A stretch of 19,868 nt of DNA from Bacillota bacterium (GCA_017861355.1 JAGFXQ010000019.1:1-19868), one strand, 5' to 3'. Counted from the first letter of the stretch, positions 7,192 through 15,691 are shown. The notes: generated from the sequence alone by a model not told the origin. Numbers and translations are program-made.

Positions 7192-9285
7192 CTACATAAT
7201 CACAAATCTATTAATTGCTTCTTCTAAAATCTCAGCGTCCTTGAGTAATTTATGTATTGTGTCATCCACTTGGCTGACTGTATTCAACTGATCATTCACT
7301 GTTGTATTTACAGTATCCGAACACGCTGTCGTTTCTTCAGAAACAGCCGAAATACTTTGTATCGCTTCTTCTGTAGTCATCCTTGCTTGTTCCATATTCT
7401 TGACATTTTCCTTAATCTCTTTGGTCTCAGTGATCATTTCTTCTATTTGCCGATCCATTAAATTGAAGGACTGTGATGTATTATTCACTGCTACTTTCTG
7501 CAATTGAACAATGACTTCCGCCTCTTTTGCTGTTTCCACAACTTCATTAATGTTTTGAACTATTTCATTTATTATATTCTGGATTTGATTGGATGATTTG
7601 AGTGAGCTATCCGATAGATTTCTTATCTCACTTGCAATAACTGCAAATCCTCTACCCGCTGCTCCTACTCTTGCAGATTCAATCGACGCATTCAAGGATA
7701 ATAAATTGGTCTGTCCCGAAATTTCATTCATTACCCCGACAATATTTCCGATTTTCTTTGTTTTTGTCTCCAAAAGCTTGATCGTATCAATTACACGATT
7801 TGTAATTAAAGTAGTATCTTTCGCTTTCGTATTTAAATCATCCATTGTCTGAATTCCTATACTAATTGCCTGCCCCGTAGAATTTGTTATTTCACTGATA
7901 CGGTTTGTGTTTTCATGGACCAGACTGATTTTATCTGACAAAGTTAACATCTGACCCAGACAATCTTCTGAATTCTCATCCAGCTGTATAATTCCGGCTT
8001 CAATTTCACCGACTGCACTCCGGATATTATTCGTTGTACCTACGAATGTTTTCGAAGTATTTGCCAAAAAATCAATGGTTAGAACAAGTTCTTTTCCTAC
8101 CTCATTTACCTTCAGTATCAATTCTTTCATACTTAATATCATATTGGTAATATCCTGAGCAAGAGATGCAAACTCATCGCGTCTTTTGCTTTTGATTTCC
8201 ACCGTTAAATCCCCCTTAGAAACCCTATCCAATTGTTTCTTCATATATCGAATTGTACTGCCAATACCACCGGCGATGAGAGAGCAAATAACTACTGAGA
8301 TAGCACATGCAAATAAAACGATAAGGAGAGTAATACTCTTGATCTTGGAAACTTGGCTAATAATATTCTCTTTAGGAATCAAGGTACATACAACTAATCC
8401 GGTTTCTCCGATCTTATTGGAAATAAACAGATAAGACTCATTATTAAGTTCAACATACTCAGAGAATGTAGTTTTTTCACTACTTAAAGCCTTTTGAAAA
8501 TAATTTTGCCCATAAAAAATATTATGTCCTATCTTTTCATTAGAATCCTTTTTCTCCGGCTGTATCTCAACACCATCCCAAGTCACTAGCGCCAGATAAC
8601 TTCCCTCACCCATGTCTAATCGGTTCAGGATACTCATAATCGCATCTCGATTAATATCTGCGATCAGAATTGCGTTTGTTTTCTTTAGGTGTCTTGCAAG
8701 CCTCAAGGCATATACATTACTATCACAATCTAACGTTTCATCCATATCGGAATTTGCACCAAACCAATGATAGGTATTATCATCCGTTAATACTGCTTTC
8801 CCTTGGTCCGTCTGTGTATAGTAAGTGTATAGCCTATCATCTTTTGCTTTTGTAGTCAAAAATGATTTATCATCTGTTAAGATATACATATCTTCTATTA
8901 ACGGATCTGCATTTGTTTTATCTTTCATGCTTCCATCCCGAATAGTATTGTATATCCGCAACTCTTCCGTTGGAGATACACTATAAACCCCTTTAAAATA
9001 ATCTCGCAGAGGTACGCTTTGATAGATTTCAGATAAATCCGACTCAACTGCTCCTAACGAAAATGTATAATATTGACCCGTCATGTCAAGAGTCTGCATC
9101 ATTGAGGTCTCATAATTACTGACAATGACATGATACGCTTTATTGTACGATATGATTCCCAAAGCTATAATGCATAAAATCGGTATCATAAAAGCTAAAA
9201 TTAACTTAAACTGTATCTTATCAACAAAAGAGAAAAATTTGCTCTTCAAAGTTATCCCCATAATTCTTTTTGCCTTTGTAAGCAT
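7192..9285 (-). CDS. Methyl-accepting chemotaxis protein
   Basis: 697 residues. First membrane helix at about 27-47, a large extracytoplasmic dCache-like sensor domain at about 48-315, second helix at about 318-342, HAMP at about 343-394, then a long coiled-coil signalling domain. The hairpin tip is QTNLLSLNASIESARVGAAG (525-544), followed by RGFAVIASEIR. It would relay ligand binding to CheA/CheW. ATG at 9285 has GAGGAGG about eight bases upstream. It lies 28 bases after the stop of the GH13 gene with no promoter seen, so it is probably the last gene of the maltodextrin operon, followed by a strong terminator. This suggests chemotaxis towards maltodextrins, either directly or through the binding lipoprotein. 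The tip is divergent: the usually conserved Glu of ARAGE is Ala here. Confidence 0.93.
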   Translation of the reverse strand: MLTKAKRIMGITLKSKFFSFVDKIQFKLILAFMIPILCIIALGIISYNKAYHVIVSNYETSMMQTLDMTGQYYTFSLGAVESDLSEIYQSVPLRDYFKGVYSVSPTEELRIYNTIRDGSMKDKTNADPLIEDMYILTDDKSFLTTKAKDDRLYTYYTQTDQGKAVLTDDNTYHWFGANSDMDETLDCDSNVYALRLARHLKKTNAILIADINRDAIMSILNRLDMGEGSYLALVTWDGVEIQPEKKDSNEKIGHNIFYGQNYFQKALSSEKTTFSEYVELNNESYLFISNKIGETGLVVCTLIPKENIISQVSKIKSITLLIVLFACAISVVICSLIAGGIGSTIRYMKKQLDRVSKGDLTVEIKSKRRDEFASLAQDITNMILSMKELILKVNEVGKELVLTIDFLANTSKTFVGTTNNIRSAVGEIEAGIIQLDENSEDCLGQMLTLSDKISLVHENTNRISEITNSTGQAISIGIQTMDDLNTKAKDTTLITNRVIDTIKLLETKTKKIGNIVGVMNEISGQTNLLSLNASIESARVGAAGRGFAVIASEIRNLSDSSLKSSNQIQNIINEIVQNINEVVETAKEAEVIVQLQKVAVNNTSQSFNLMDRQIEEMITETKEIKENVKNMEQARMTTEEAIQSISAVSEETTACSDTVNTTVNDQLNTVSQVDDTIHKLLKDAEILEEAINRFVIM

Positions 9286-9313
9286 TCAAAATACCTCCTC
9301 AGATATCTTTAAT

Positions 9314-11212
9314 CTATAATTGAAAAATATAACTATAATGAGGTACCACTTTTAAATGCAAGTTATTATGAGTATCTACTTCATAATCTAGCTCCATACC
9401 GAAAGCATCTTCACTTTTACTAAACTCTCTAGCTCCAAAGATACCCAACGGTATTTCAATCATTCTCTCACAATCATCATTTGAGCAAACAATAATCCAT
9501 ACCTGATCGTGAGTAAATCTTGCATAAGATAACACATTATCTCGGTCACTTATTATCTTGAAACCACCTTCTGAAAATGCTTTATTTTCTCTCTTAAGAA
9601 AAGCTAGCTTACTATAAAGCTCAAAAAATCTTTCTTTTTCAAAATCTTTTTGCCAAGGCATAGGATAGCGACAGCCTTCTACATCCTCGCTTCTTCCATC
9701 AATCTCTGCTTCATCACCATAATAGATACATGTAGCACCGATTAATGTGAATAGCATGATAACTGAGCCTCGGTAGTCCTGCCAACTCACAAACTCATAA
9801 TTATGAAGGCGATATACATCGTGACTATCCAAAAGATTAAACTGATTTTGCTGAATTACGGTAGGTAGCTTTGCCAAATGTTCCATGATACGATTTGACA
9901 TATCCTTTGCAGTTGGCTTATATTTTACCGCTCTCAATATCTCATTCCGATCAAGATATAAATCAGTTTCACCGGCGAATTGACGGATAATTCTTGCACA
10001 TCCGTAATAATTCATAGCTGAATCCCATTCATTTCCCTGGAGATACTCTGCACAATCACCCCAATCTTCTGCCAGGATGTAGGCACTTGGATTGACTTCT
10101 TTTATACTATTTCTTATCTCCGGCCAAACCTCGTGCTGTAATTGAATTTCATTGTTACGTGCCATAACATCAGCGACATCAAATCTCCAGCCGTCAATAT
10201 TATACGGTGGTTTAAGCCATTTCTTCAGAACCGAATTCTCATTACGGTATAAGACATCTCTCAATTCCTGTGAGGTATAGTTTAAAGTTGGCAGGGTTTC
10301 TACATCAAACCATGCCTTATACTTGTCGGTATCCCCCTCAAAAAAATAATAATTTCTTTCCTTCGAATCCTTATTGTGATAAGCTCCAACTGACTTGTCA
10401 AAAAATGTACCTTCTTTATTAAACCATTTATGTTCCGTACCGGTATGGTTAATTGAGATATCGAGTACCACCCTTATATTATTCTCATGCAGCTCCTTTA
10501 CCAATGCCGCTAACGCATCATCTCCTCCAAAATGAGGGTCGACCGTAAAATAATCCAGGCAATCATATTTATGAACTGTTGCTGCATAGAAGATTGGATT
10601 TAAATAAATCGCATTCACTCCCAATTTCTTGAGATAACTGATTTTGCTTGCGATACCTTCTAAATCCCCACCATAGAAATCCATGCAAAAGCCATCTTCA
10701 TATTTAAAAGCGGGTTGTGACCAATCCTTTACCTGGATTGAATCGTGGCCATTAAATGCGTATTCTCCTGAGATTACATCGTTGTTAACATTTCCATTAC
10801 AGAAGCGATCCGGAAAAATTTGATAAAACACGGACTCTTTTACCCATGCCGGTGCCTCATACCCGGCTAGAATCTTAAAATCATAGGTGGTATCTGGAAT
10901 GTAGGTAGTAATTTCTTTCTGTGTATAATAATATATGACATTCTCCGTCACCAGATAAAACTGGTAGTGTAACATTTTTTCGTTTATGGTAAGGTTTCCT
11001 TTGTAGTAGACCAACCCATTCTCAGCTCGATCGATTTCCATTAAAATCAGACTTTCCCCGCCATTAATCACGGTTCGCAAGTAAACATATTTCAAAGGCG
11101 AGCTTTCATACATTCTTATATAGAGGGTAATCGTCTCCCCTAATACCGGACACGGATTACTCACAAAATATCTGCTACCATCACTATATACACTATCAAG
11201 CCAATTCTTCAT
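9314..11212 (-). CDS. Cytoplasmic GH13 alpha-amylase family maltodextrin hydrolase (neopullulanase/cyclomaltodextrinase type)
   Basis: 632 residues from ATG at 11212. An N-terminal beta-sandwich (about 1-120, CBM34-like) precedes the catalytic barrel, which opens with FYQIFPDRFCNG. GH13 signature regions are present: I DISINH (251-256), II GWRFDV with nucleophile Asp345, III LAEDW with acid/base Glu382, IV DSHD with Asp465. FYGGDLEGI and a C-terminal beta domain complete the fold. No signal peptide is present, so it acts on imported maltodextrins or cyclodextrins in the cytoplasm, yielding maltose and glucose units for the phosphorylase pathway. An upstream ATG at 11224 is rejected because its own bases form the GGAG ribosome-binding site (11219-11222) of the chosen start, six bases away. 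It lies 33 bases after the malG-type gene. Exact specificity (neopullulanase, cyclomaltodextrinase or maltogenic amylase) cannot be told. Confidence 0.92.
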   Translation of the reverse strand: MKNWLDSVYSDGSRYFVSNPCPVLGETITLYIRMYESSPLKYVYLRTVINGGESLILMEIDRAENGLVYYKGNLTINEKMLHYQFYLVTENVIYYYTQKEITTYIPDTTYDFKILAGYEAPAWVKESVFYQIFPDRFCNGNVNNDVISGEYAFNGHDSIQVKDWSQPAFKYEDGFCMDFYGGDLEGIASKISYLKKLGVNAIYLNPIFYAATVHKYDCLDYFTVDPHFGGDDALAALVKELHENNIRVVLDISINHTGTEHKWFNKEGTFFDKSVGAYHNKDSKERNYYFFEGDTDKYKAWFDVETLPTLNYTSQELRDVLYRNENSVLKKWLKPPYNIDGWRFDVADVMARNNEIQLQHEVWPEIRNSIKEVNPSAYILAEDWGDCAEYLQGNEWDSAMNYYGCARIIRQFAGETDLYLDRNEILRAVKYKPTAKDMSNRIMEHLAKLPTVIQQNQFNLLDSHDVYRLHNYEFVSWQDYRGSVIMLFTLIGATCIYYGDEAEIDGRSEDVEGCRYPMPWQKDFEKERFFELYSKLAFLKRENKAFSEGGFKIISDRDNVLSYARFTHDQVWIIVCSNDDCERMIEIPLGIFGAREFSKSEDAFGMELDYEVDTHNNLHLKVVPHYSYIFQL

Positions 11213-11218
11213 GTTAAT

Positions 11219-11222
11219 CTCC
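11219..11222 (-). promoter_or_regulatory. GGAG ribosome-binding site that sets the GH13 start at 11212
   Basis: GGAG followed by ATTAAC and then ATG on the minus strand. The in-frame ATG at 11224 overlaps this site and has no ribosome-binding site of its own. Confidence 0.65.
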
Positions 11223-11245
11223 ATTCAACAACTACATCATACATC

Positions 11246-12526
11246 TTAGCCTTTTACAGAACCCGACAAACCTTCCACATAATATCTTTGTAACGAAAGG
11301 AATAAAGCCGAAATCGGTAAAGCAATTAATATAGCACCTGCTGCAAAACAAGTATACCATTTTTCAATATTATCTCTGGTTAGCATATTGAACAATCCTA
11401 TGGCAACTGTATAATTATCAACATTATCCCCTAGTATAATACTGGAAAATATGTAATCTGCCCAAGGTCCCATAAAGGATGTTAATACTGTAAATATAAT
11501 AATTGATTTTGATAACGGAATCGTAATTCTGGTAAACACCTGCCACTTGGTTGCTCCATCAATAAATGCAGCTTCATCTAACGATCTGGGTATGGTATCA
11601 AAAAATCCCTTCGATACATAATACCCCAACGAAGCTCCGGCAGAATAGACGATAACCAGCGCTGCCAAGGATTGAGTTAATCCCAAGCCCTTTATTACAT
11701 AATAAACTGCTATCATAGACATGAAGCCGGGAAACATGCCCAGTACTAACATCAGGTTCATCAATGCTCTTCTTCCACTAAATCTTATCCTTGATAAGGT
11801 AAACGCAGTAGATAGAACAATAAAACTGGTTAAAATACAGGAAGATATAGCAACGAATAGCGTATTACGATACCACTTAGCGAATTGGAAGGTTGAGGTA
11901 TCGGTCCATACTTTTACATAATTATTTAAGGTGAATTTTTTTGGTATAAAATAGCCGATATAAAAGCCGCCTTCTGCACGAAATGAATTTAAGATAATCC
12001 ATACAATCGGAAATAGCCAGATTACTGACATAACGGTCAGCACAATATAGCCGGAACTTATTTTCACAGATTTCATGGTTATAATCAGACCAACCACATC
12101 AACAAGAAACGTAGTCCAAAAACCGAATGATAAATACTTAATTAGGAATTCAACTTGTAAATATCCCATACCATCTACAAAATGTTTTATTGTAAGTAAT
12201 GACAGGATTAAGCCAAATAACTTGAGTACATATAATAAAATCGTGGTGTGCAAAATCTTCTTACCAGGTTTAAAAAAGGCAACTATAGTAGCCAACATTA
12301 TAATTAATGGCAGTACAACCATAATAGCAATAATGAAAAGATAGGATAATGAAATCCCATTCTTTTGAATCGCTTGTATAACATCAACTATGATCTGGAA
12401 GCCTGTCATTTGCTCAGAGCTTTCTTCAACATGAATAAACTTTAAGAATAATAAAACAATAGGAAGAATCCCAAAAAGCGGGACAAAGTGTAAATACTTT
12501 GTCTTAATACCACTCATATTTTTCAT
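11246..12526 (-). CDS. malG: Maltodextrin ABC transporter permease MalG type, with an extra N-terminal membrane domain
   Basis: 426 residues. The part from about residue 155 is a standard MalG permease: six helices, EAA loop DEAAFIDGATKW at about 317-328, and a terminal LSGSVKG. In front of it lie about 150 extra residues with four likely helices (about 12-29, 60-84, 93-112, 134-151); E. coli MalG is only about 296 residues. There is no frameshift or internal start with a good ribosome-binding site that I noticed, so the extension appears to be a real part of the protein. ATG at 12526 overlaps the malF-type stop codon by one base (TAATG), indicating translational coupling, with AGGAGGG upstream. 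With the malF- and malE-type neighbours it imports maltose/maltodextrin; the ATPase is encoded elsewhere. Confidence 0.9.
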   Translation of the reverse strand: MKNMSGIKTKYLHFVPLFGILPIVLLFLKFIHVEESSEQMTGFQIIVDVIQAIQKNGISLSYLFIIAIMVVLPLIIMLATIVAFFKPGKKILHTTILLYVLKLFGLILSLLTIKHFVDGMGYLQVEFLIKYLSFGFWTTFLVDVVGLIITMKSVKISSGYIVLTVMSVIWLFPIVWIILNSFRAEGGFYIGYFIPKKFTLNNYVKVWTDTSTFQFAKWYRNTLFVAISSCILTSFIVLSTAFTLSRIRFSGRRALMNLMLVLGMFPGFMSMIAVYYVIKGLGLTQSLAALVIVYSAGASLGYYVSKGFFDTIPRSLDEAAFIDGATKWQVFTRITIPLSKSIIIFTVLTSFMGPWADYIFSSIILGDNVDNYTVAIGLFNMLTRDNIEKWYTCFAAGAILIALPISALFLSLQRYYVEGLSGSVKG

Positions 12527-13905
12527 TATTGAAAACCCTCCTCGTTATTATATGCCCCTGATTTTCGATAAACGATCAAAGACAAGATTGCAGAAATTAT
12601 GAATATTACAATACCTATGGCTGATGCATAGGAGTAATTCTTACTTTCACTTGTTAATTTATATAACCATGTTACTAATAAATCCGTTTTACCTGCGCCC
12701 TTAAAATATTCCATTGATTGCGGTCCTCCGGCGGTCAGGAAAAAAATAGGATTGAAATTATTAACATTCGATATAAAATTAGAAATCAAATAAGGTGTTG
12801 TAATAAAGAATATGTATGGAAACGTAATCTTAATAAATGCCTTAAAGGGAGAAGCGCCGTCAATCTTCGCACTCTCATATAGATCTGCAGGTATATTTAT
12901 TAAAATACCAGTCGTAATTAGCATAGTAAACGGAATCCCCAACCACATATTAACAATAATAACCGTCGCTCTGGCCCAGATTGCACTGGTTAAAAACGGT
13001 AGTGGTTCTGTAATAAATCCAAAATTGATTAATTCATTATTGATAATTCCTGATTTATTTAGCATTGTTCTCACAACCAGAAGCCCTATGAAAGAAGGTA
13101 TTGATATAGTAAGAACAAAAATTGTTCTCCAAACTTTTTTAAACTTAATCTCTTTTTTGTTAATCAAGATTGCCAACAACATTCCACCAATATAATTGGT
13201 AAAGGTGGCAAACACAGCCCAAATGATGGTCCACCCTAATACCGGCCAGAATGTCTTTGCAAGTGCATCTTTGGACATTAGCAACAACTTGAAATTCTTC
13301 AATCCAACCCAGTTAAACAAATTACCCGGTGGTTGATGATTAACATCATAATTCGTAAATGCCATCGTAATCATATAGATAAGCGGCAATACCGTAAATA
13401 TGATTAAACCAACCATAGGAAGAAACAATAAAAATCTTTGAATATTAATATCAAACAGACTCTTAACATCGTCTAAAAATCCAGGTACCGGTTTATTGTT
13501 CTTGTGTAGATAATAGGTATTAATACCCGACTTTATACTCGATAACCATACAATGATAAAAAACACAATAACTACCGCTGTTACAACTCCGCCAAATAGC
13601 ATTAACATGGAGTTGTCGCCTTGAATTACCTCAAAAATTCCTGTTTTCTCATTCAGAACCATTTCTTGCTGCTTCGATCCCAATGTAATCAGATTAATTA
13701 AATTTGAAGCACCATTAGTTACAACAAATAAAATAAACATAATCTCCATACATAAATATCCGATTCCCTTAACCAACTGACCATATCTAATATTTGCAGC
13801 TCCCATTAAGATTGGCGAAAGCTTGACAAAAATATTTCCGCCTGCAAATGCACTCTTATACCAGTTAAATCTTTCGCCAACATGTTTCAGCGGTGTCTTT
13901 TTCAT
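12526..13905 (-). CDS. malF: Maltodextrin ABC transporter permease MalF type
   Basis: 459 residues. N-terminal helices (about 48-66 and 103-121) flank a periplasm-side segment, then the core permease begins near residue 158 with LLFLPMVGLIIFTVLPLIY. The EAA loop is ESAKIDGAS at about 344-352. The length and extra N-terminal helices agree with Gram-positive MalF/MdxF. ATG at 13905 has AGGAGG eight bases upstream. It is preceded by an 83-base gap containing a perfect stem-loop (13929-13955), and overlaps the malG-type start by one base. Assignment to maltodextrin rests on the family resemblance and on the GH13 and phosphorylase neighbours. Confidence 0.92.
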   Translation of the reverse strand: MKKTPLKHVGERFNWYKSAFAGGNIFVKLSPILMGAANIRYGQLVKGIGYLCMEIMFILFVVTNGASNLINLITLGSKQQEMVLNEKTGIFEVIQGDNSMLMLFGGVVTAVVIVFFIIVWLSSIKSGINTYYLHKNNKPVPGFLDDVKSLFDINIQRFLLFLPMVGLIIFTVLPLIYMITMAFTNYDVNHQPPGNLFNWVGLKNFKLLLMSKDALAKTFWPVLGWTIIWAVFATFTNYIGGMLLAILINKKEIKFKKVWRTIFVLTISIPSFIGLLVVRTMLNKSGIINNELINFGFITEPLPFLTSAIWARATVIIVNMWLGIPFTMLITTGILINIPADLYESAKIDGASPFKAFIKITFPYIFFITTPYLISNFISNVNNFNPIFFLTAGGPQSMEYFKGAGKTDLLVTWLYKLTSESKNYSYASAIGIVIFIISAILSLIVYRKSGAYNNEEGFQ

Positions 13906-13928
13906 ACAAAAGCCTCCTGCAATATTAT

Positions 13929-13955
13929 AGTGGAGTGAACTTTGTTCACTCCACT
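13929..13955 (-). other. Perfect stem-loop between malE and malF
   Basis: AGTGGAGTGAAC (13929-13940) and GTTCACTCCACT (13944-13955) form a 12-bp stem with a TTT loop. On the minus strand it is followed by TATAATATTGCAGG, without a U-run, so it is more likely an RNA-stabilising or partial-attenuation element that keeps malE transcript in excess over malFG than a full terminator. Confidence 0.7.
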
Positions 13956-13988
13956 GGGTTAATATCTTAACTTATCACTAATACATCA

Positions 13989-15290
13989 CTATTCTTGAAC
14001 TGCCGGGGTTGTAATACCTGTTACCATAGCATCTAAGCTCTCTTGTAAATTAGCTTCAGTAATATCACCATTAATGATACCAGTACCAAAAGCGATTGCA
14101 GGAGTCCAATATTCGCTCAGCTGAGGTGTAGCAGGCTGAGGTGTAGAGTAGTTACTCTGATTTAATAAAGCGGTAACAGCTAAGTCTGCTGCAACAATTT
14201 CGTTCGTTGCTAAGCTCTTTACTGTAGGTGCTGTAGTAATTGCTTGATAACGAGCTAACTGAGACTGTTCATTACCTAACCACACTGCTAACTGCTGTGC
14301 AGCCTGAGGATATTTCGTGCTGGATTTAACACCGAATGCCTTAAAGTCTGCAAAGTTGCTTAACTGATAATCTGTTCCATCTACTGTAATTGTAGGTAAT
14401 TTTGTTGCTGCGTAATTCTCACCTAAAGCTGCCTTGTAATCTGCGGCAGACCATGTACCGGAACAAACAGCCCCCAATTTACCTTCTTTAAATAAGCTGT
14501 CACCAACGCCATCAAGATTCTCTAAATACTTTGGATTCTTAGATAAATCAATTAAGTACTTACCAACTTTCATACCATTGGCATCATTCCAAGAACATGA
14601 TAACGGATCTAAACCATCTTCGCCATATAAGGTACCATTTAATGCATAGAAGAAGGATGACATGTACCAGCTATCGCTGATTTTGACAGAGAAATTCTTA
14701 ACATCAGCTCCTAAATCTTTCGCTAACATAGTATCAAGATTCTGCACTTCTGTCTCATTAAACATGCTCTTATTGTAATACATAAACCATGAATTAGGAG
14801 TTTCCGGTACTCCATATAGATAGCCATCTTTCGAACATGCTGTTACGGCACCTTCACCGTTGATTTCTTTGACGGTATCTGCATCAAGAGTAATCGGATA
14901 TAAGATACCGGATGCTGTTAACTCAGGAATAGCAGCGGATGGAAATACAAATACATCTGCAGCAACATCAAGGTCTTTCTTAAGCTCGTCACAAACTGCA
15001 TCATTACCCATAACACCATATTCAAAAGTCACATTATACTCAGGATGTGCTTTTGCGAACTCATCACAGATGGAAGCAGTAACTTCCTGTTCCTCCTCTG
15101 TTGCCCATACCTTCAAGGTAACATCCTGTACTTCAACTTTTTCTGGTGCCGAAGTAACTTCTGTAGTTGTTGACGGTGTACTTGTGTTATTTGAACTCTC
15201 TGTGTCCTTCTTTTCCCCACAACCTACCATGCTAACTACAAGCATGGAAAGAGCCAAAACAACCACTGTAATTTTCTTCCAAACTTTCAT
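13989..15290 (-). CDS. malE: Maltodextrin-binding lipoprotein, MalE type
   Basis: 433 residues. Lipoprotein signal peptide MKVWKK plus hydrophobic core with lipobox SMVGC (Cys24), then a Ser/Thr/Glu-rich tether (about 25-50) and a family 1 solute-binding fold (VTLKVWATEEEQEV near the start). Motifs such as VFVFPSAAIPELTASGILYPI and GTWSAADYKAALGENYAATKLPTITVDG are typical of maltose/maltodextrin-binding proteins. It would be anchored outside the membrane and present ligand to MalFG, and perhaps to the chemoreceptor. The frame extends ten codons upstream to 15320, but ATG at 15290 is preferred because AAGGAGGAA at 15295-15303 is correctly spaced before it and the signal peptide then starts normally. 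First gene of the operon, with a strong promoter at 15403-15431. Confidence 0.93.
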   Translation of the reverse strand: MKVWKKITVVVLALSMLVVSMVGCGEKKDTESSNNTSTPSTTTEVTSAPEKVEVQDVTLKVWATEEEQEVTASICDEFAKAHPEYNVTFEYGVMGNDAVCDELKKDLDVAADVFVFPSAAIPELTASGILYPITLDADTVKEINGEGAVTACSKDGYLYGVPETPNSWFMYYNKSMFNETEVQNLDTMLAKDLGADVKNFSVKISDSWYMSSFFYALNGTLYGEDGLDPLSCSWNDANGMKVGKYLIDLSKNPKYLENLDGVGDSLFKEGKLGAVCSGTWSAADYKAALGENYAATKLPTITVDGTDYQLSNFADFKAFGVKSSTKYPQAAQQLAVWLGNEQSQLARYQAITTAPTVKSLATNEIVAADLAVTALLNQSNYSTPQPATPQLSEYWTPAIAFGTGIINGDITEANLQESLDAMVTGITTPAVQE

Positions 15291-15294
15291 AATC

Positions 15295-15303
15295 TTCCTC
15301 CTT
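15295..15303 (-). promoter_or_regulatory. AAGGAGGAA ribosome-binding site that sets the malE start at 15290
   Basis: The AGGAGG core ends six bases before ATG 15290. It lies inside the longer open frame that begins at 15320, which argues against the longer start. Confidence 0.85.
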
Positions 15304-15333
15304 AATCTTCGTTTAAACAAAAAATAAATTTTA

Positions 15334-15347
15334 TTAACTGATTTACC
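15334..15347 (-). promoter_or_regulatory. Putative LacI-family operator A (downstream)
   Basis: Minus-strand GGTAAATCAGTTAA is closely related to the elements at 15381-15394 and 15502-15515 (shared pattern GGTWAAKCRGTTWA). It lies about 50 bases into the predicted malE transcript. Confidence 0.45.
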
Positions 15348-15380
15348 GACTATTACAAATATGTATAACTCAGAATAATA

Positions 15381-15394
15381 GGTTAAGCAGTTAA
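15381..15394 (+). promoter_or_regulatory. Putative LacI-family operator B (at transcription start)
   Basis: GGTTAAGCAGTTAA, extending to GTTAA-GCAG-TTAAC at 15382-15395, is a two-armed palindrome. It sits just downstream of the malE -10 (15403-15408), where a bound repressor would block transcription start. Confidence 0.55.
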
Positions 15395-15402
15395 CTAAGG
15401 TA

Positions 15403-15431
15403 AGTATATATGCTTTTTACATAAATGTCAA
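15403..15431 (-). promoter_or_regulatory. Strong promoter of the malEFG-GH13-chemoreceptor operon
   Basis: On the minus strand TTGACA (15426-15431), 17 bases, TATACT (15403-15408): a perfect -35, optimal spacing and a near-perfect -10. Start of transcription is expected near 15396, giving a leader of about 105 bases. The remaining part of the 15291-15691 gap is A+T-rich; beyond the operators nothing else is supported, and no convincing terminator for the DUF4886 gene was found. Confidence 0.85.
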
Positions 15432-15501
15432 CATATTAATTATAATTTTAGCTATTATTACAATAGAAACTGTAAATATTGCTATTGCTTTATTTTTATT
15501 T

Positions 15502-15515
15502 GGTTAATCGGTTTA
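15502..15515 (+). promoter_or_regulatory. Putative LacI-family operator C (upstream)
   Basis: GGTTAATCGGTTTA, a third copy of the element family, about 110 bases upstream of the predicted malE start. A distant extra site would allow DNA looping by a tetrameric repressor, but could also be a chance match in A+T-rich DNA. Confidence 0.4.
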
Positions 15516-15691
15516 TCTTTTGTATTTTTAAAATAGAAAGCACCTATCCGCAGCCCTAATAAAATGAAGTCGCCAGACAAGCATTTTACAAAAGCTTAGT
15601 ATAGATGCTTACTCTATGTACATTAATCTTCAGTCTCTTTTCCAAAACATTCTATTAAGCTATTGATCTATTTGCATACAAAACTATTGAA

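Noticed and set aside
12812..13195. 127-codon plus-strand open frame opposite malF
   Set aside because: Hydrophobic translation is the expected mirror of a membrane protein gene; no independent support.
14860..15327. 155-codon plus-strand open frame opposite the start of malE
   Set aside because: It is antisense to the conserved signal peptide and binding domain of malE, has a low-complexity Ser/Thr/Val-rich translation, and matches no family that I know.
15496..15520. CcpA catabolite-repression (cre) site near the malE promoter
   Set aside because: The element around TTAATCGGTTTA lacks the conserved TGNAANCG half of a cre site; it fits the local repeat family better.
15600..15691. Possible terminator after the DUF4886 gene
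   Set aside because: Only short imperfect complementarity (AAGCAT with ATGCTT around 15580-15611) was found, without a U-run after a stable stem.
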